From: Rhizopus arrhizus
Taxonomy: Eukaryota > Mucoromycota > Mucoromycetes > Mucorales > Rhizopodaceae
Reading direction: 5' to 3'
Length of the DNA stretch: 64,000 bases
NCBI GenBank assembly: GCA_024220505.1
Contig: JAKZZE010000008.1
Location: 1,922,001-1,986,000 of the forward strand
Shown piece by piece: positions 23,542 to 34,568 of the stretch (within the stretch, counting starts at the first letter, position 1; every line of letters begins with the position of its first letter). The notes beneath the pieces are model-generated. The model was not told where the DNA came from. It searched no databases and saw only the letters and a list, made by a program, of their open reading frames with translations. The translations under genes and the position numbers were made by a program.

Positions 23542-24199
23542 TATGGGCTAAGAGAAAAACCTTGCTAAGCTTTACCAACAAGTAAAAAAAAAAAGGAAGC
23601 AGTACGCATCTATAATAATTATTAGTTATTGAGTATATAGTAAAAGTAATAGTACCTTGCTTTAGATGGATCATGAGATAAAAAAAAAAGAAAAAAAAGC
23701 ATTAGCCAAGCTTATACTAACAAGTAAAAGAAGCAATGATAATCATGGGAGAGACTTTATAAAGACCATTTAAAACATCACGAAAGGAACAAACACAACT
23801 TTACTAAAAAAAAATACCATAAGAATAGAAATAGAATATATATAATGTTAAGAACTTACCTTTTAGAAAGAATGTTTTGTTTAAAAAAAAAAGAAAAAAA
23901 AAAAAGTACTTTTTTTATAGCCTCATTTTACCAGTGTTACAGTTATCCACTATCGATTAAAATAAGTCTTCTTTAATACTGTTTAACTATTGAAACATTC
24001 AGAGAGGCTATTCATAAACAGTTTAAACTTTCTCTTCTTTTTTTTTTTATTTAAATGTAATATCTTTAACTCCAAAGGCTTTTTTTCTTCGCTTTTTTTG
24101 TAGAACAAACAAAAGTATCATCTTGTTTTGTGTTCATCTTCAATTTATTTTGTACTTATGTTTTTTTTTTTTTCTTCCATATATAATTTGTTTTAAAAA

Positions 24200-24311
24200 A
24201 TGTCTCGTCGTGCTGCCACCCTCCATCAACGTTCCCAGCAATGCTCCCAAGAGAGCAAGAATTTCCCATGAGCATGCTGGTCATCATCCACCGTTGTTCC
24301 TGTTTCTGCTG

Positions 24312-24363
<52 letters not shown>

Positions 24364-24364
24364 G

Positions 24365-24399
<35 letters not shown>

Positions 24400-25490
24400 C
24401 CTGTTCCTGTTCCTGTTCCTGTTCCTGTTGCAAGCTTCAGTAGCTTTACAGCTCCTCGCTTGGAGAGCCCTGTTGGCACTGAAGCCTCGGAGCAGCCTCT
24501 GGTCTCGCACCAGAGATAATAGCTGCTCAGATACAGCAATTACAACAATTGCTGCAGCAACAGCAACAGCAGCAGCAACACCGAGCTTCAGAAGCTGAGG
24601 TCGGACGCGGCCAAAAACGAATGCAGTGTAAGTTTAGGACATATTTATTAAATTAGTAATTGTAATTTAATAACTATATTTTATACCTTTCTGTGTCATA
24701 TAGAGTTATTTAGCAGAATACTACCGTGATTACGTTGTTGGTCGCAGAAGCGAATTTGACTTGGACGTTACCTTTGCCCACAAAAACAACAGAAAGGTCA
24801 AGGCGTTGTTGTATGAGCAAGCCAGAAAGCACCATCGTTTTGATTTGCTCACCACCTCACAAATAAATGCTATAATTAGGAGCAAGTATTCCTACATGAT
24901 GAGCAAGGCCAAGGGGAAGACAGTTGTTTCACCAAAAACTACCTGTCGTAGCCGTATAAATACGGTGAGTATTTAATATTTTGAAGATTATACTATAAAA
25001 TATAGGAAATACTTACATTGATACCTTACAATAGAAACTCTCTAACAGGAGATCTGTTTATATGGCTAACCCTTCCGCGTTCGACGCCCGTTTCCCGTTC
25101 ACTGGTAAAATTCTGACTGTTGACTGGACGTCATATGAAGAAGATGGGCCAGAGGACGAGAACGGCCGTACGTTCGTGGTCAAAAGGCCATCATTTAGAA
25201 GCAACGAAGTAAGCAAAATGTTGTTGACAAGTTTCATCTTCTAATATACCTTAATTAATCTATAGGTGGTGCAATTCCACGAAGAGTTGCAAAAAAGATA
25301 CAAGGAGTCGATGAAGAAAAAGGGGGCTCCACCAACTATTAGAAGAATAATAGAAAACGTTGAGGTGGAGTTCCCCGACAAACTTGATGATGCCGATTTT
25401 CCTTCCTGGGCTTTTTCTTCTTCTGCTCTTGGTTTTCCAACCTCTGTTTCTACTTCTTCCTCTTTTGCGACTTCCAGTTCAATGCAGTAG
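24200..25490 (+). CDS. Accessory protein gene of CAC-A (Pro/Gln-rich), spliced
   Basis: The three downstream junctions are well supported: an exon ending ...GQKRMQ (donor GTAAGT at about 24630); an exon starting at CAGAATACTACC (SEYYRDYVVGRRSEFDLDV) and ending at ACG before GTGAGT near 24965; an exon starting AAACTCTCTAAC near 25036; and a last exon from 25266 (VVQFHEELQKRYKESM) to the stop at 25490. Phases agree. A Gln tract (QQLQQLLQQQQQQ) lies near 24535-24590. The candidate start is the ATG at 24200 (MSRRAATLHQRSQQ), but the N-terminal part crosses a hexamer repeat and has conflicting frames, so start and integrity are uncertain. The C-terminal FPSWAF matches IAWAF of the second copy (62346..63681). 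It is likely the analogue of TnpA-type DNA-binding factors, by position only. Confidence 0.5.
24300..24432 (+). repeat. Hexanucleotide tandem repeat (CTGCTC/CCTGTT)n
   Basis: About 14 units of CTCCTG-type hexamers followed by about five CCTGTT units. In frame they encode Ala-Pro, then Val-Pro, or Ser-Cys dipeptides depending on frame. The repeat is inside the N-terminal coding region of the accessory gene. Confidence 0.85.
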
Positions 25491-25652
25491 GCATTCTTCC
25501 CCTTTTTTTTTTTCTTGGTTTGTTGTTTCTTCACAAATTGAATAAAATTTTTTAAAAAAAAGTCTATTGAATGATTCTTTAGTAAAATATATAATAAAAC
25601 AATAATAATAATAATAATAATAAATGAATGAATGAACGCTTCGACATAGTTT

Positions 25653-28570
25653 TTACATATAGATCCGTCTTGGGAGAGAAAGTGTAAGAATATGATTATC
25701 TAAATATGACTTCACTGCTACTGGATTGTGAATTTTGTGAACAGGAAGTATATTTTGTTGTGAGACTGGGTCAAACTGGTTTTTCCACACTTGAATGCCA
25801 GTATCATCAAAGGAGGGAAAGTGATGGGTCGCATGGCTGTACCAATTGACAAATGCAAAGTAATGAGTGTAGTTGTTAAATGAATGTGTAAAGAGATAAG
25901 AAATTTGACCAATGCGTATTTCGTTGTTGATAATAGCTTGGATAATGCAGGAGGATGAAGAAGTTGAAGTATTTTTTGATGATGTATATTTTTGTCCAAG
26001 CAAGTTTATATTTTTAAATGAATGAATAATATTGCTGATAAACGTGCCAGGGATGAGTGCATAGGTATAGGTGTAGTAATTAATTAATGATTCATAGTGT
26101 TCTGGGCATATAAGTTGAGTTCGATTGTCGCAATTTAAAGGAAAGGATGTGGGTGGCAGAGGCTCACTACCAGTTATTGTTGAATTGAATAAGCTAGGTC
26201 CGTCTATGAAACGAGAGTAATCAAATGGCGTTAAACCACTCTCGTCATTCGTAACCTCACCTATCTCTTCTATAAATTTAATTAGTAGGAGTATGTCTTC
26301 GTTTGTTGAATTTATAAAGGAATGTAAAGAATATACTAGATCTTGTGTGTGAACATTTTGAATAAACATAGTAGCATAAGTGGTTTCAAATCCAGTCTTA
26401 AAATTGATGTTGATATGTTTCATATCGCCATTGAGACGTTCAAAGCCATAAAGCCAAAAAGAGTATGAGGGACCAAAGTCCAGGAAGCTTTCTTTTAAAT
26501 GAAGATGCATATGCATATTTGGGGTGGGCATAGATTCACCATACAGCTCGACACAGGTCTTGCCAAAGTTTTTCATCAATAGATGTGCGGTATCTATGTC
26601 TTCTACTGTGATGGAAGGGCCAGTGACCAGCTTCACAGCATCGACATACCGCAACCAGTTTGTAAAATGTTCACCTGCCAGTTTTTGTTTGAGCAGGAAA
26701 GGTGACAGCACAACAACCCAGGTTCTCCACTCATCTGATTTCATATTAGCAAAAGCACCAGAGATTTTTCCTATTTTTTTTTTAAAAAAAAAGAAAAAAA
26801 ATAAGTATTTTGTTCCACCATGAAATAAAGCTTTATTCCATGTATATATAAACACGATCAAGCAGTATTACATACCTTCAGATAGCTTAGCGTATTGCTG
26901 AGGAATGCTGATAGTAGTCGACTCTGTTGCCATTGCTGGAAAATCAGTAGAAACAAGCAAGCCAAAATCCTGCCAGACTTCAATCATTTTTTTAGGCGTT
27001 CCAAGAAACAAGTTATGCATTGGATCGACAGTTACATATCTCACCACATCAAAGTAAGGAAGTCGATGTACTTCACTCCACTTTGTACCAGAACTTGCCT
27101 GTTTTTCTTCTTGTTGTGCCTTGTGCGTAGCAGTCAACCAGTCATACGCATCAAATCTTTGCTGTTCCCACGTTCTTTGCACCCAGTTTTCATCGTTGAA
27201 ATCAGAAAAGTTTGGCTTTGAAGACCTGGTACCAGTTGATAGACGGCCAAAAGCAGTTGAGCACTTGTTACATGCTTTAGTAGCCATGGCGCCCATGTAT
27301 CCAGCTACTTTTCTTGCTGCAGGCATATCACAATTGATGGACATCAATGCCACACGAACTAGTTCTCCGTTAGGATTTTCGTAAGTGGGCATTATAACAC
27401 CATTGTACAGTACAAGCAATTCATCTACCAATGGCTTCAAGAAATTTTGTATTTGATCATCGTTGGGCTCATGCGGTCCAGGAATAACACCTGCCAAAAC
27501 GATGTTGGAAAACTTCATACGTGTATTTCTTGGCAGATTGTTGATTGCAAGGTAAATGGCACCACTAGAATGCTTCATGTTGTCACTTGGCTGGAACCAA
27601 TCCACATTCAAGGATACCATCAATGATCTTGGTTGGCTGGTAAAAATTTGCCCGTTTGAATCCACAAGCTGATTCCAAACTCTGCCATCGTATATGTCGA
27701 ACATAACATCTTCATCAACTGATCTTCTTCTCCATTGCTCAATTTGTTGTTCAAAACTGGGTCGCATAAAGAACTTTTTTAAAGTCTCAGTAATTGAGTT
27801 GTAGGGATACTCAAGCACTGGCTTTAAACTGCTGCCTGCAAAAAGAGCATTTCCACATGGTTGTGCTTGTCGATAAGGGTTGTGAGGGAAGCGTACATAG
27901 CCACAGGAGCGAGAATGCAAGCTTCCAGAAGTGTAAACGCTTCGACAAGCAGAGCAAACAAGAAAACGGGACAAACCATTGCTGGCAGTGGAATAATTGA
28001 CCATAGTACGGGCAGTAGAGATCTTTGTAGGAATCTCCATACCATGGCCAAGAGAACGGACAAAGAAGGAAAGAAAGGCCAACAAGTCTTCACCGGCTTT
28101 CACCGAGAGGTGCTTTGCTTGAAAAAGCACAATGAACAACAGCAAGAGGTGACGAAGCTGTTCTTCATTACTCATTCCTTCCTCTTCGTCAATATTCATT
28201 CCGTCTAACAAGTTGCAAAATACATTTCAATAAATAAAACCTTTCTTATATTAAATACTTTGCTGATTAAAAATATACCTCCAGTTACTGGTTCAGGAAT
28301 GGCTGATGAGTATTCGACAGTTTCCTCCCCGTTGTCGTTAGCTTCAGATACTCTTCTCGATTCTATTTTGTTTTTTTTTTTTTTGTTTTTTTTGAAAATT
28401 AGCACGTTTGGATTTCTATTGAAAAATAAAACAAAAAAACCTCTATTTCTAACTCTGTCGATAAGTTCATGACCTCTTACAGTTCTCTTTGCAAGCATTC
28501 TGAATCCATTGGGATGGTTGCTGCATTCAGAACAGGTACAAATAATTTTGGTGGTGTTGAAGTTGTTCAT
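25653..28570 (-). CDS. CACTA-like (Tnp2-type) transposase, 886 aa, four exons, intact
   Basis: Exons 28570..28441, 28362..28279, 28204..26876 and 26770..25653. All introns are GT-AG, phases fit, and the total is 2661 nt with no internal stop. The N-terminus (MNNFNTTKIICTCSECSNHP) has a Cys/His motif (CTCSEC...H) that the other copy shares. The central region shows Tnp2-like blocks: MFDIYDGRVWNQL, LMVSLNVDWFQP, IYLAINNLPR, VIPGPHEPNDDQIQNFLKPL, VALMSINCDMPAARKV, KACNKCSTAF and VTVDPMHNLFLGTPKK. C-terminal blocks include MKSDEWRTW, MHMHLHLKESFLDFGPSYSF and WLYGFERLNGDMK. The family carries out cut-and-paste transposition in the nucleus. The stop is about 160 bp from the convergent accessory gene. 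The start was chosen as the first ATG before the Cys motif. Confidence 0.85.
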
Positions 28571-29863
28571 GTTTATATTTTTTAAATTTGGAAATAGCAA
28601 AGAAAATTGGTAGAAAGAGAAAATATGCCTGATAAAAAAAAACATGGTAAATTTAAAAAACAAAGTCGGTGCTTAAAGTAACCTTTTTTTTTCTCTCGTT
28701 TTGTTTCATGGAATACTCTAGATGCCAAAGGCATAAGAAAAAAGGAAAGCTCAAGCACTGGTCAAATGTAAGTTTATTAAAAAAAAATAACAACCAAGTC
28801 TAATGTCGATTTCTTTTTTTTTTTTTTTTTTTTTTACAGTAGGAATTCCTAATGGGACACATTCGGATGATGAACATTAACCTCATGAGAGAAGCTGTTC
28901 TTTCCAACATGACAAAGCTATAAGAATATCAAACTTTTATTACTGCTTGCTGCTGAAAATTCCTCTTTGGTAACGGAAGTTGGCAATGTTAACATCTCTA
29001 ATGGCTAATGGCTGATGGCTAATGGCTAATGGCTAATGGCCTAATGGCAAATTACACCCATGTGTAAACATGATGTAAGTAATGAACCAGTGTAAGCTTA
29101 AAAACATATATTCTCTTGTATTATTTGTCATAAAAAATAATAAAGCCATCTATTTACTTGAAAAACAAAAACGCTGTACTTGTATGTGTTAATTATAACA
29201 AAATGTGAGCAAAGCTTCTTTATTTTTTTATTCTTTTTAAAATATACAAGTATTCTTTTGTTATAACATAAAAGCATTTGCATTTCTATAAAGTATATTT
29301 GCTCTAGATTATTGTTTTCATTTAAATAAGGAACCTTTTATTGCTATATTCTTTTTTTTTTCGCTGTCTTTTTTTTTTTTTTACTTTTAATCTTTCAGCT
29401 TCTTTTTTTTTTTTACTAAACGCAACTATTTTGTTACGTTCTGTTACACATTTCCAATGAGCTTAGCTAAAGATCACAGATTGCCTTCCTAGTATGTATT
29501 CTTCTGTACAAAATAATCGCACGGTGCTTTTGTTTTCCGCATTTTGCCCTCAAAAATAAAAAAAAAGAAAATATCGGTCTTTCAACGATAGAGGAGAACA
29601 AGCTTTCCAAAAAAAAAGATCATCTGTAAAAAAAGACATTTCTTTAAAAATGTGAATAACTCCATGAATATTTACCCTACAAATAAAATAATAACATCGT
29701 TAAATTTCTTTATTTTTTTCGCATCTAAATCTTTTTTCAAAATTCGAAAATGATCAATACAGCAAGATTTAATTTTTTTCACGAAAAAAAGTAACAATTT
29801 GTTACCCAAACGAAGAGCAATCTTGCGCAATCCGGTACCTAATTGGAACGATTATTTGCAGTG
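28571..29863. other. Right non-coding end of CAC-A
   Basis: AT-rich with long T runs. Contains a (GGCTAAT)n-type tandem repeat at about 28998..29045. It is homologous to 31440..32641 and, inverted, to 55161..56350. No gene seen. Confidence 0.7.
28998..29045 (+). repeat. Short tandem repeat, unit about GGCTAAT
   Basis: Six to seven slightly variable units (ctaatggctaatggctgat). The same place in CAC-B has about three units, and CAC-C has related units in inverse orientation. Copy number varies between family members. Confidence 0.75.
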
Positions 29864-29866
29864 TTG

Positions 29867-32641
29867 CACTGCAAATAATCGTGCAAACTCTGCACACTGT
29901 TAATTTTTAGCAATATGCTTTTCTGTTTAACGATGCCAAAAGCTGTGATTGAATGGGTATTTATGCCGACGTCAATATCGGCACCCTTTAAGGACCTAAA
30001 TGTCTGTCAATATATTCTGCGTCTCTGTATGGTGCCGATATTAACGAAAATGATGATCCATAGCTCTAAGTAGATTTATACAGACCCAATTGTCGTTTTG
30101 CGAAGGCGTCTCTCTTGTTAGCTGCTTTACATAGTCTATTCTACGTTATAAATAATTTGGCAACCAATGATACTTTTTAAATTATTACTTTATTTGTCTT
30201 TTTACTCTTTATAAACCATTCATATTGCCGTATACTTCTTTATGAACCACTCATATTGCCTTATATATTTCTTTATGAACCACTTATATTGCTTTATATA
30301 CTTCTTTACCGACCATTCATATTGCAATAAATATTGCTTTACATATACAAAAAAATAGGGATTTTGTTTATAAAAAATACTTTTTTTTTATTTAAATAAA
30401 ATAATAATAATACATAGTATTTCTTTGCTTGTAGCGTTTTAACTGTGTACTTGACTTACCTAATGTCACCAGAATAGCAGCATCTAATCTAAAAATACAT
30501 CAATTAATCTCGTGGAACTCAAAAAGTTCTCAAAAGAAAAAAAAAAAAAAAAAAAAAGCCAAGCTCAAGGATTCAGAGACACAAGGATTCAAGGATTCAA
30601 GGACTTGGGTAATTAAAGCAAAAGAAGGAAACACATCAGTACTTAAGAACCAAAGTAAAAACCAGGAAAGAAACAGAAAGAGGCCAAAGCAGAGCAGCAC
30701 TCATCTATAATGATTATTAGCTATCGTGTATATATCGTAAAAGCAATAGTACCTTTCTTTAGATAGACAAGGGGAAGAAAACTTGCTGAGCTTTTACCAA
30801 TAAGTAAAAAAAAGGAAGCAGTACGTATCTATAATAATTATTAGCTATGATGGATATGTAATAAAAGTAATAGTACCTTTAGATGGGCTAAGAGAAAAAA
30901 ACTAGCTAAGCGTATACTCACAAGTAAAAAAAGCAGCAGGCATCTATAATAATTATTAGCTATGATGGATATGTAATAAAAGTAATAGTACCTTGCTTTA
31001 GATGGACCATGAAAAAAAAAAAGAAAAGAAAAAAAGATACCAGTCAAGCCTATACCAACAAGTAAAAGAAGAAGCAATAATAATCCTGGGAAAAAGACTT
31101 TATAAAGACCATTTAAACCATAAAGAAAGAAATCAATACAATATTACTAAAATACAAGTACCGTTAGAACAGGAATAAAATTTATATAATATTAAGAACT
31201 TACCTTTTATAAAAAAAGAGAAGAAGAAAAAAAAAAAAAGAAAAAAAGAGGTGTTTTTTTGTAGCCTTATTTTACCAATGTTACACTTATTCAATGTCTA
31301 TCCATATTAGAAAACAAAAACAGTTGCTTTTCATGTAGTCTGTATTTAATGGTATCCCAAAAGATAACTTATACATTGCTTGAGTAAGTTTTATTACTTG
31401 CGTGCAATATCTTTAACGTGGAGGATATTATTTTTTCTTTTCTTTTTTTTTTTTTTTTCTCCCTTGTTTTGTTTCATGGAATACACTAAATGTCAAAGGT
31501 ACAAAAGATAAAATAGAATGCTCAAGGATTGATCATATGTAAGTTTATAAAAAAAAATAATAACAACCAAGTCTAATGTTGGGTTCTTTTTTTTTTTTTT
31601 TTTTTTTTTTACATTAGGAATTCCTAATGGGACACATTCGGATGACGAACATGAACCTCATGAGCAAAGTTGTTCTTTCCAACACGATAAAACTATAAGA
31701 ATGTCAAACTTATATTACTGCTTGTTGTTGAAAAGTTTTTTTTTGGTAAAGGAAGTTGGCAATGTTAACATCTCTAATGGCTAATGGCTAATGGCAAATT
31801 ACACCCATGTGCAAACATAAAGTAAGTAATGAACTAGTATAAGCTTAAAAACATATATTCTTTTATATTATTTGTCATAAAAAAATAATAAAGCACTTTA
31901 TTTACTTGAAAAACAAAAAAAAACTGTGCATGTATCTATTAATTATAACTGCCTTGTAACAAGATGTTAACAAAGCCTCTTTTTTTTATTCTTTTTAGAA
32001 TATACACATAATCTTTTGTTACAATGTAAAAGCATTTGTATTTTTATAAAACATGTTTACTGTTAGGTTATTGTTTTCATTTGAATAAGTAACATTTTAT
32101 TGCTATGCCCTTTTTTTTTTTTTTTTCACTAAGTCTTTTTTTTTAACTTTGTCTTTTTTTTTTTACTTTTAATTTTTCAGCTTCTTTTTTTTTCCCAAAC
32201 GCAACTATTTTGTTACATTCTGTTACACGTTTCTAATGAGCTAAGCTAAAAAGCACAGACTGCCTTCCTAATATGTATTCTTCTGATCAAAATAATCGCA
32301 GAATGCTTTTGATTTCCGCATTTTGCCCTCAAAAATAAAAAAAAGAAGATATCGGTCTTTCAACGATAGAGGAGAACAAGCTTTCCAAAAAAAGATCATC
32401 TGTAAAAAAAAAGACATTTTTTTAAAACGTGAATAACTTTATGAATATTTACCTTACAATGAAAAAAATAACATTACTTAATTTCTTTATTTTTTTCGCA
32501 TCTAAATCTTTTTTCATATTTCGAAAATGACCAATACAGCAAGATATAATGTTTTTTTAAAAAAAAACTTTAAAATCTGTGGACCTATGACTGTCACCGA
32601 TATCAGAATTCTACGTCAAAGGTGCAACATTATTTGCAGTG
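29867..32641. mobile_element. Non-autonomous CACTA-like element CAC-B (2775 bp)
   Basis: Starts CACTGCAAATAATCGTGC and ends ACATTATTTGCAGTG, a 13-bp inverted repeat. Preceded and followed by TTG (29864..29866, 32642..32644); the left TTG is also the right duplication of CAC-A. The first about 1.4 kb matches the left end of CAC-A (20917 onward) and the last about 1.2 kb matches the right end. Both genes are missing. No coding region seen. Confidence 0.85.
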
Positions 32642-32692
32642 TTGTTTAGCCGTGCACATTGGTGTAACAATCAAAAGTGCGAAAGAAGCACC

Positions 32693-33174
32693 TGATATAT
32701 GCTTTTCCCCTGATTATGCTTTACCTTGAATAGCTTGAAATTTAAAACAGTAACCAGGAAAAAGAGAACTAGTATTGACTTTAAAGGCGTAAAGTAAGTG
32801 TAAAAAAAATAAAAAAAAAAATAAAGAGAAGACTGTATATTGTTTATTCAATAAAACTTGTAATCCTTTTATACTTTTCATTGGCTGCTAGCCACTCCGT
32901 TATACTTCTACAATTTAAATGGGACCATCATTATTATTCAAAAAAAATACATAAGGCCACCATTACATCTTGAATATCGATTGATCAGGCATTAGGATAA
33001 GGACCCTTTTGAGAACCCTTAATTTCCGCCTTCATTTCAGTCTCAGCACGACCAGCACTCAGGGTCAAATAACTGTCCGACCCATACCCAAGTCTATTCC
33101 GGTCTACGTCACCCGGACCCATCGGTGTTTCATTTGAGAAAAAGAGGCGGCCCTGGCGAACATAGCACATATCA
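32693..33174 (-). repeat. 3' LTR of the young Ty3/gypsy element
   Basis: In element orientation TGATATGTGC (at 33174) to GCATATATCA (at 32693), with inverted-repeat ends. I read it as identical over 482 bp to the other LTR at 38709..39190. It contains a TATA box (TATAAAAGG on minus, about 32870) and an AATAAA signal. A purine-rich tract (GAGGGGTGG) precedes it. The first 190 bp also encode the last pol codons. Confidence 0.92.
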
Positions 33175-34550
33175 CGTACCACCCCTCTAGCCTCTTCTTT
33201 CTTAAATGGAACCACATTCACCAAAAAGGCAGGATTCTGTCTTGAATTCACCCATGAACGAAATTGTTGTTGTGCAGCAGAAGTCAACACATCAGGCACC
33301 AAGTGAGCAGCACTCTTGTCATAAGGTCGCAATCTGTCTCCATTAACAGCATGCCTGAGTCTTTGACTATTATGCCCAGTTAAATGATAAGTCCCATTCT
33401 TGTTCACTTTCAACACAGTATATGGTCCCAACCACTTATCAGAAAACTTGGTAGCAGGTGTATTATCTTTGAGGAGTACTTGTTCTCCGACTTGATATCT
33501 TCTAGGATCGATAACTCTTGCATCGTATCTAATCTTTGCTTTTGCCTTTTGCTCGTCTGATTTCATTCTTGCTAATGTTCTCACCTCTTCCATTTTGTCT
33601 TGAATCATTACTACTCTATCCTTTAGAGCTTCCAGTTCTTCTCCAAGCACAAAATCTTCTCTAGGCGCTTCCCACACTGCAGGAGATCGAAATTCATACC
33701 CAAAAAGTAAATAGCTAGGACTGTAACCAGTGGCAGTATTCACCATCGATCGTAGAGCCATCAACGCAGGATCCAAGTACTTATCCCATTGAGATATTTC
33801 TTCACCATCCCGTGCCAATTTAGCCATTGTTTGAGTTAAACTCTGGTTCAACCTTTCGCACATACCATTCACCTGAGGACGGTAACTGGTTGTCATAATA
33901 TTCTTGCATCCGATTTGTCTGAGGAAGTAGTGAACATACGTTGAGATAAAATTAGCACCCCTATCCGACAAGATATACTGAGGCACACCATAATTCTGGA
34001 CAATCTCATGGTACAAGAATTCCACCGTAGTCTCTTCCGTTATATCAGCCACAGCCATTGCCACAGGCCATCGTGTCAAATAGTCTATACCCGTTAGGAT
34101 ATATTGATTTCCTTTTTCAGTCTTCTGAAGAGGTCCTACAGCATCGATACCAACCATAAAGAAGGGATACCTTGGAGTCTTCATAATCGTAGCAGGATTA
34201 TTTCTAACCGCCTTGATTCTGGATCGGAATTGACATGTATCACACGATTTTACCACCGCCGTAACTAATTCTCTGCATTTTGATACCACGCAATACTTAT
34301 TTACTCTGTCCATAGTATTAAGGATACCAAAATGGCCTTCCTCGTGCAAACGTTTGACTACTTCTAAAGCTTCTCCTTCATGTAACAATGGTCTAGCCGT
34401 ACTCTTCTCCAACAAACGATCATCTGAAATATACCACCTTTTCGAATGCATTTCTAGTCGTCTACGAGTTTTGCCATCACAATCTTGAGGTAAAGTACCA
34501 TCTTGAATATAACGATACAAAGCTAAGAACCATCCAAAGGAAACAGCCAT
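32985..34550 (-). CDS. Integrase of the young gypsy element
   Basis: Open from the ATG at 34550 (MAVSFGWFLALYRYIQDG) to the stop at 32985. It has an HHCC zinc-binding part (RLHEEGHFG...CDTCQF). The catalytic triad blocks are VGIDAVGPL, YILSDRGANF and YRPQVNGMCERLNQ, followed by a GPY module (WLGPYTVLKVNKNGTYHL). The last 61 or so codons (CYVRQGRLFFSNETP onward) lie inside the LTR, so they are duplicated at 39001..39186. The frame is separated from RT/RNase H by 165 bp with stops. Either integrase is made from its own start or the gap is removed in the RNA; I saw no clear splice pair. It would integrate the cDNA next to Pol III genes. Confidence 0.85.
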   Translation of the reverse strand: MAVSFGWFLALYRYIQDGTLPQDCDGKTRRRLEMHSKRWYISDDRLLEKSTARPLLHEGEALEVVKRLHEEGHFGILNTMDRVNKYCVVSKCRELVTAVVKSCDTCQFRSRIKAVRNNPATIMKTPRYPFFMVGIDAVGPLQKTEKGNQYILTGIDYLTRWPVAMAVADITEETTVEFLYHEIVQNYGVPQYILSDRGANFISTYVHYFLRQIGCKNIMTTSYRPQVNGMCERLNQSLTQTMAKLARDGEEISQWDKYLDPALMALRSMVNTATGYSPSYLLFGYEFRSPAVWEAPREDFVLGEELEALKDRVVMIQDKMEEVRTLARMKSDEQKAKAKIRYDARVIDPRRYQVGEQVLLKDNTPATKFSDKWLGPYTVLKVNKNGTYHLTGHNSQRLRHAVNGDRLRPYDKSAAHLVPDVLTSAAQQQFRSWVNSRQNPAFLVNVVPFKKEEARGVVRDMCYVRQGRLFFSNETPMGPGDVDRNRLGYGSDSYLTLSAGRAETEMKAEIKGSQKGPYPNA

Positions 34551-34568
34551 TATTAGAAGAATCCACAA

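Larger units (their letters stand above)
20917..29863. mobile_element. CACTA-like autonomous element CAC-A (8947 bp)
   Basis: Left end CACTGCAAATAATCGT, right end its exact complement (ACGATTATTTGCAGTG). Flanked by a 3-bp duplication TTG (20914..20916 and 29864..29866). It contains subterminal repeats at the left, an accessory gene on + (24200..25490) and a transposase gene on - (28570..25653), arranged convergently. Its right third carries repeats shared with the non-autonomous copies. A Tc1-like element (21912..23541) is inserted in its left non-coding part. The 3-bp duplication, CACT ends and Tnp2-like transposase point to the CACTA/EnSpm superfamily. Confidence 0.88.

Noticed and set aside
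24226..24539. Minus-strand frames encoding Gln-Glu and Gly-Ala dipeptide repeats
   Set aside because: Shadows of the hexamer repeat. The + strand has the spliced accessory gene.
28998..29045. Possible CRISPR-like or satellite array
   Set aside because: Units of about 7 bp with no spacers; a simple tandem repeat in a eukaryotic transposon.
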